From assembly GCA_963806955.1 (NCBI GenBank), contig CAWDZG010000002.1, forward strand, positions 1,674,001 to 1,738,000: a stretch of DNA of 64,000 bases, written 5' to 3'. A program made the position numbers and the translations under genes. The stretch comes from Gaiellasilicea sp963806955. GTDB taxonomy: Bacteria > Actinomycetota > Thermoleophilia > Gaiellales > Gaiellaceae. The notes beneath the pieces were generated by a model. It had not been told where the DNA came from. It saw only the letters and a list, made by a program, of their open reading frames with translations, and made no database searches. Shown here piece after piece: positions 59,770 through 64,000 of the stretch; positions within the stretch are counted from its first letter, which is position 1, and each line of letters opens with the position of its first letter.

Positions 59770-62438
59770 TGGCGGCTGTCCGCATCGGTGCGGACGTCGC
59801 GGCCGCGCTCGACGAGCTCGCGGAGGCGGCGCGGGCGCTCGCGAACGGCGCCGGGCGCGAGCAGGCACTCGGCGGTCTGGCCCGGGCAGCGGCGCTCGGG
59901 AGCGGGGCGGATGCGGCCGTCGTCTGGCTTCCGGGCGCAGGCGGCGTGGTCGCCGACAACGTCTGGAGCAGCTCCGCCGGCCTCGCCGCCGAGCTCGAGG
60001 GTGTGACTGCGGGATCGCTCGAGGCCGCCACCGCGATCGGCTGCGCGAGGTTGGGCGGAGGCAGTGAAGCGGTTGGGGCACCGGTCGACACCGGCAGCGG
60101 GATGGGCGCGCTCGAGGTCTATCGGCGCGGCGGGCCGTTCGAGCTCGGCGAGACCAGGTACGTGACGCTCGCGGCCGAGCTCGCGGGCCTCGCGGCGCGT
60201 CTGGGAGAAGGATCGTTCGGCAGGGGCGGTGACGCCGACGTGGCGCTCGACGTCGCCGGCGACGCGCTCGATGCGGTCGCGGAGGACTCGGGCACGGCCT
60301 CGAGCCTGGCGCGGCTGGCTGCGGTCGCGGCGGACGCAGAGGCGGCCGTTGTCTGGCGGCTCCGCAGCTCGGGCCTCGAAGCCGACGGGACACACGGGCC
60401 GGTCGGTGCGGAGGCAGAGCTGGCCCGAGTGGCGGCGGCGCTGCTCGAGGATTCCGACACGATCTCGGTGGGGTCGGAAGACGCCGGCGGGCAGCTCGTC
60501 ACCGTCCAACTGGGGCAACCGGCTCTGGGCGCTCTCCAACTTCGCTTCCGTCCGGGCCGCCAGCCGGAGGAGCACCTGCTCGATCGGCTTGGCAGCTTCG
60601 CGGTGCGGGCCGCGCACGCGCTGCGGGCCGCGGAGCGTGCGCACGACTCCCGCCTCGAGCTGGAGCGGAGCCGGGCGCTGCTCGCAGTCGTCGGTGAGGC
60701 GATCTCGCGCCTGTCGCTCACGCACACGCTCGACACCGCGGTCGAACGGGTCGCCGAGCTGCTCGATGCCGACCGCGTCGCGGTCTACCTCCGTGAGGAC
60801 GAGAGCATCGTGGTCGCGGCCTGCCAGGGCCTCGACGGGCCTCACGGGCAGGTCGCCGGCGCATTGCTGGACGCTGCGCTCGCCGACAGCCAGGGCGGCA
60901 CGATCGTGGAGGTCGCCGCTGCCGCCACCGACGAGCGGTTCGTGGAGGTGCGGCCCCAGCTGGCGGAAGCAGCGATCGAGTCGGTGCTCGCCGTCGCTCT
61001 CGTCGTCAATCAGGATCCGATCGGGCTGCTGGCGGTCTATCCGCGCCGGCCGCGACCGCTGACGGCGAACGAACGCGCCCTCCTCGCCGCGCTCGGGGCC
61101 CAGCTCGCCGTCGTGGTCGAGAACGCGCGGCTGCACGAGCGCGCGACCGCACTCGGTCGGAAGCTCGAGGGGGCGCTCCGCTCCGAGCTCGAGCAGTCGA
61201 AGCGGCTGCATGCGCTCTACGAGATCTCGCGGTCGTTCGCGCAGAGCCTGTCGCTCGACACGACCCTGCAAGTGCTCGCCGAGTCGCTCGTCGACGTGCT
61301 CGGGGTCGACGCGGCGGTGATCCGCATGCCCGACGAGCGCGGGGTGGAGCTGATCGCCCGGGCCGTGCACGTGAACGATCAACGCGTCGATCTCGCGGCG
61401 CGGACGCTGCTCGGGCGGCCGCAGCAGCTTCCCCGCCGCGATCTGCTCGCGCTGCTCGAGCAGAACGAGCCGCTCCTGCTCGACGCCGAGCGCGCCGAGT
61501 CGCTCGGCGGCGCGCTCGCGCTGCTCGCTCCCTTCCTCCGGAAGGGCTCGAGCGCCGCGCTGATCCCGATCGCGACGCCGACGGAGCTGCTCGCGACGCT
61601 GACCGTGATCTCCCTCGACCCCGCCCGGCCGGTCGCCGGCGAGATCGCCGACACGGCGCTCTCGATTGCCGGCCAGGCGGCGCTGGCGATCGACAACGCC
61701 CGTCTGTACGGCCAGCAGAAGGCGTTCGCGGACACGATGCAGCGCTCGCTGCTGCCACGGTCGGCGCCGGAGCTGCCGGGCCTCGAGCTCGGAGATGTGT
61801 ACGAGTCCGCGGCCAAGGTCGAGGTGGGCGGCGACGTCTACGACTACCTCACGCTGACCGACGGCCGGCTCGCCGTCGTGCTCGGCGACGTCACCGGGCA
61901 CGGGGTGGATGCGACCGCGGACATGGCGATGGCGAAGTACGTCTTCCGCTCGCTCGCGCGCGAGCACCCGGATCCCGGCGAGTTCCTGGCAGCCGCCAAC
62001 GAGGTCGTCACCTCCGAGATCGCGCCGGGGCGCTTCATCACGATGGTCGTGCTCGTCGTCGACGCCGAGGCCGGCCAGGTGCGCTGCGCGAGCGGCGGGC
62101 ATCCGCCGCCGCGGCTCGTGCTCCCGGACGGCACGGTCGAGTCGATCCAGGCCGGCGGCCTTGCTCTCGGGATCGACGCGCCCCAGGAGTACGAGACCGT
62201 GTCCGCCGACTTCCCGCCCGGTGCGATCGTCGTCGCCTATACCGACGGCGTGATCGAGGCGCGGCGCGGCGGGGAGCAGTTCGGCACCGAGCGGTTCGAC
62301 GAGCTGCTCGCCAGCCGGCGCACACTGCCGCCGCGGGAGATCGCGGAGGCTGCGCTGATGGCGGCGCGCGGCTGGACCGGCGGCGAGCTCACCGACGACC
62401 TGGCCGTCGTCGTGATCAAACGGGCAGTAGCCCGGTGA
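59769..62438 (+). CDS. multi-GAF SpoIIE-type (PP2C) phosphatase
   Basis: 889 residues from GTG 59769. The first 600 or so are about four GAF-like units (for example AVVWLPGAGGVVADNV, AVVWRLRSSGLEADG, DADRVAVYLREDESIVVAAC and LGVDAAVIRMPDERGVELIA). A coiled segment (KAFADTMQRSLLPRSAPELP) joins them to the C-terminal SpoIIE domain: VGGDVYDYLTLTDGRLAVVL, GDVTGHGVDATADMAMAKYV, ASGGHPPPRLVLPDG, AYTDGVIEARRGGEQFG and LTDDLAVVVIKR supply the metal-binding Asp residues. Such proteins dephosphorylate anti-sigma antagonists in stress signalling. No anti-sigma gene is in view. Overlaps the next gene by GTGA. Confidence 0.9.
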   Translation: MAAVRIGADVAAALDELAEAARALANGAGREQALGGLARAAALGSGADAAVVWLPGAGGVVADNVWSSSAGLAAELEGVTAGSLEAATAIGCARLGGGSEAVGAPVDTGSGMGALEVYRRGGPFELGETRYVTLAAELAGLAARLGEGSFGRGGDADVALDVAGDALDAVAEDSGTASSLARLAAVAADAEAAVVWRLRSSGLEADGTHGPVGAEAELARVAAALLEDSDTISVGSEDAGGQLVTVQLGQPALGALQLRFRPGRQPEEHLLDRLGSFAVRAAHALRAAERAHDSRLELERSRALLAVVGEAISRLSLTHTLDTAVERVAELLDADRVAVYLREDESIVVAACQGLDGPHGQVAGALLDAALADSQGGTIVEVAAAATDERFVEVRPQLAEAAIESVLAVALVVNQDPIGLLAVYPRRPRPLTANERALLAALGAQLAVVVENARLHERATALGRKLEGALRSELEQSKRLHALYEISRSFAQSLSLDTTLQVLAESLVDVLGVDAAVIRMPDERGVELIARAVHVNDQRVDLAARTLLGRPQQLPRRDLLALLEQNEPLLLDAERAESLGGALALLAPFLRKGSSAALIPIATPTELLATLTVISLDPARPVAGEIADTALSIAGQAALAIDNARLYGQQKAFADTMQRSLLPRSAPELPGLELGDVYESAAKVEVGGDVYDYLTLTDGRLAVVLGDVTGHGVDATADMAMAKYVFRSLAREHPDPGEFLAAANEVVTSEIAPGRFITMVVLVVDAEAGQVRCASGGHPPPRLVLPDGTVESIQAGGLALGIDAPQEYETVSADFPPGAIVVAYTDGVIEARRGGEQFGTERFDELLASRRTLPPREIAEAALMAARGWTGGELTDDLAVVVIKRAVAR

Positions 62439-63955
62439 GGCGCTCACAGGCAGGGCTCGCGGCGCTCGTCTTCGGCGCCGGCACCGGCTCGCTCGCGACC
62501 GAGATCGCGGCGTCTCGGCTGCTCGCGCCGTACTTCGGCTCGTCGACGATCGTCTGGGCGAACCTGATCGGGATCGTGCTCGCGGGGCTCGCCGTCGGCT
62601 ACTGGCTCGGCGGGAAGATCGCCGACCGGCGGCCCGAGCGGCGGCTGCTCGGGCTGATCGTGCTGGCGGCGGCGCTCTGGGTTGCGGTGACGCCGTTCGT
62701 CGCGCGCCCGTTCCTCGACGCCGCGGTCGGCAACCTCGACGACGCCTCGGCCGGTGCCGTGATCGGCTCCTTCTTTGCGGTGCTGCTGCTCTTCGCCCCG
62801 GCGGTCGTCCTGCTCGGGATGGTCTCGCCGTTCGCGATCCGCCTCGCGCTGACGACGGTCGAGACCGCCGGCGCCGTCGCCGGGCGCTTCTACGCTCTCT
62901 CGACCGCCGGCTCGCTGCTCGGCACGTTCGTGCCCGCGTTGATCGCGATCCCGCTCGTCGGCACCCAGCGGACGCTGCTCGGCACGTCTGCCCTGCTCGC
63001 GCTCTCGGCGTCCTTTCTGCTCGGGCGGCGGGTGATCTTCGTCGCGGCCGCCGTCGCCGCCCTCGTCGCGGTGCCGCCGGGGGCGGTCCGGGCGGACGTG
63101 GGCCTGCTCCACGAGGAGGAGTCCCTCTACCAGTTCGTCCAGGTGATCGAACGGGACGACGGCAGGCGGCTGCTCCGGCTCAACGAGGGCGTCGCCGTCC
63201 ACTCGGTCTGGCGTGAGGAAACCGTGCTGACCGGAGGAGTGTGGGACGCCTTCCTCGCACTGCCGCCGCTGCTCGACCGCCCGCTCCGGTCGGTCGCGAT
63301 CCTGGGTAACGCGGCCGGCACGACGGCGAGGGCGCTCGGACGGTTCTATCCGGACGCCCGCGTCGACGGGGTGGAGCTCGACCCGGCCGTCAGCCGCGTC
63401 GGGCGGACGTACTTCGGCATGGGCGACAACCCCCTGCTGACCGTGCACGACGCCGACGCACGCCCGTTCCTGCGCCGCACCGACGAGCGCTACGACCTGA
63501 TCGTCGTCGACGCCTACCGGCAGCCGTACGTACCGTTCTACCTCGCGACGCGGGAGTTCTTCCGGCTCGCGCGCGAGCGGCTCGCCCCGGGCGGCATCCT
63601 CGCGCTCAACATCGCGTCGGTGCCGGGAGACGACGGCCTGCTCGAGGGCGTCGCAGGGACGCTGACCCACGAGTTCCCTGCCGTTTCCGTCTGGCCGGCG
63701 CTGCGCTTCAACAAGATCCTGCTCGCATTCGACGAGCCGCGCCCCGTGACGCGTGCCGTCGTCACCGACGGCCCGGCCGAGCTGCGGCCGCTGCGGGAGC
63801 TGCTCGTGCGGCAGCTGCGACCGGTGACGACGAAGGCGAAGCGGCCCTGGACCGACGACCGAGCGCCGGTCGAGTGGGTGACCGACCGGATGATCGTCGA
63901 GTACGCGGCGCGCGGCGGCGAGCTCGACGAGGACCTGCTCCCGACCGCGCCGTGA
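62435..63955 (+). CDS. membrane-fused spermidine synthase-like protein
   Basis: 506 residues from GTG 62435. The N-terminal 210 residues contain about seven TM helices with the fused-MFS/spermidine synthase motifs (ATEIAASRLLAPYFGSSTIV, LLGMVSPFAIRLALTTVETA, GRFYALSTAGSLLGTFVPAL). The C-terminal half is a Rossmann-type propylamine-transferase fold: ESLYQFVQVIERDDGRRLLR, VAILGNAAGTTARALGRFYP, DGVELDPAVSRVGRTYF and DLIVVDAYRQPYVPFYLATR. The usual GGG of the nucleotide loop is replaced by GNAAG. These fusions are common in Actinobacteria; real polyamine synthesis is unproven. Confidence 0.87.
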   Translation: MRRSQAGLAALVFGAGTGSLATEIAASRLLAPYFGSSTIVWANLIGIVLAGLAVGYWLGGKIADRRPERRLLGLIVLAAALWVAVTPFVARPFLDAAVGNLDDASAGAVIGSFFAVLLLFAPAVVLLGMVSPFAIRLALTTVETAGAVAGRFYALSTAGSLLGTFVPALIAIPLVGTQRTLLGTSALLALSASFLLGRRVIFVAAAVAALVAVPPGAVRADVGLLHEEESLYQFVQVIERDDGRRLLRLNEGVAVHSVWREETVLTGGVWDAFLALPPLLDRPLRSVAILGNAAGTTARALGRFYPDARVDGVELDPAVSRVGRTYFGMGDNPLLTVHDADARPFLRRTDERYDLIVVDAYRQPYVPFYLATREFFRLARERLAPGGILALNIASVPGDDGLLEGVAGTLTHEFPAVSVWPALRFNKILLAFDEPRPVTRAVVTDGPAELRPLRELLVRQLRPVTTKAKRPWTDDRAPVEWVTDRMIVEYAARGGELDEDLLPTAP

Positions 63956-64000
63956 GGCTGCTGCGCGAGGACGGGCCGCTGCTCCGCGTCGGCCACCGCG
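63952..64000 (+). CDS. start of a probable glycerophosphodiester phosphodiesterase (3' truncated)
   Basis: GTG 63952 overlaps the previous stop by GTGA. The 16 visible residues are MRLLREDGPLLRVGHR (GTG read as Met). A short lead followed by VGHR at this distance from the N-terminus is how GDPD-family proteins begin (RVGHRG...), with the His being catalytic. The rest lies beyond the window, so the family call is tentative. Confidence 0.5.
   Translation, partial: MRLLREDGPLLRVGHR

Overview
The window is one continuous stretch of a high-GC (about 70 percent by eye), gene-dense bacterial chromosome. The best guess is an actinobacterium of deep-branching type (Thermoleophilia/Gaiellales-like). 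Reasons: a dnaK-grpE-dnaJ-hspR-clpB heat-shock operon with an HspR-type repressor; the actinobacterial core order metG-tatD-rsmA-ispE ... glmU-prs-rplY-pth-mfd ... mazG-eno ... ftsB-like-DUF501; LytR-CpsA-Psr, L,D-transpeptidase and GAF-SpoIIE families; and leaderless genes. The class-level call is inference. There is no rRNA, CRISPR array, insertion sequence or phage gene, and one tRNA (Gln, anticodon TTG). No stretch longer than 300 bases lacks a gene; the largest gap is the 170-base leader at 8166-8335.

Layout. 1-5332: an isoquinoline 1-oxidoreductase-like molybdenum hydroxylase (small subunit cut by the window edge, large subunit frameshifted), a small exported protein, a HTH-cupin regulator, a secreted cupredoxin and an XdhC maturation factor. 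5416-10084: a CsbD-like stress protein, two small helical proteins, then a cell-surface module (two exported surface proteins, an EamA permease, a badly broken DUF3494 adhesin and an L,D-transpeptidase). 10089-12053: M29 aminopeptidase and a second EamA permease, divergent. 12121-18405: heat-shock operon. 18438-24242: a large ATP-binding LuxR regulator, an exported protein, a possible 17-residue leaderless ORF, a cupin and an S9 peptidase. 24274-29730: saccharopine dehydrogenase-like, oligoendopeptidase F, nucleosidase, membrane protein, glyoxalase-fold protein, cytochrome P460-like lipoprotein and GYD protein. 29727-34152 (mostly minus): psuK-psuG-enolase superfamily operon and a GT39-like transferase. 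34189-37625: FmdB, GlsB, LCP, ROK glucokinase, rsmI. 37681-57665: the core housekeeping block of cell-wall, translation, repair and lower-glycolysis genes. 57679-64000: a HTH-receiver fusion, PAP2 phosphatase, small membrane proteins, a four-GAF SpoIIE phosphatase, a spermidine-synthase-like protein and the start of a probable glycerophosphodiester phosphodiesterase.

Two properties run through the whole window. First, about 25 starts have a TANNNT hexamer 6-8 bases before the start codon and no Shine-Dalgarno sequence, the signature of leaderless transcripts. In five places the TAG stop codon of the upstream gene is itself the first half of the next promoter's -10 box. Genes with long leaders (dnaK, prs, several exported proteins, TTG starts) instead carry clear Shine-Dalgarno sequences. 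Second, at least thirteen genes, including clpB, rsmA, tatD and psuG, are broken by single-base indels, mostly insertions. Removing the inferred indel restores lengths divisible by three and family-typical proteins, so these are most likely sequence errors rather than dead genes. The DUF3494 adhesin locus is the extreme case.

Functional threads: molybdenum hydroxylase plus XdhC plus copper protein (a possible periplasmic oxidation chain); adhesin plus L,D-transpeptidase (possible wall anchoring); pseudouridine salvage next to an unassigned enolase-superfamily enzyme; and small candidate operators (perfect inverted repeats) in front of rplY, between greA and mfd, and upstream of dnaK.
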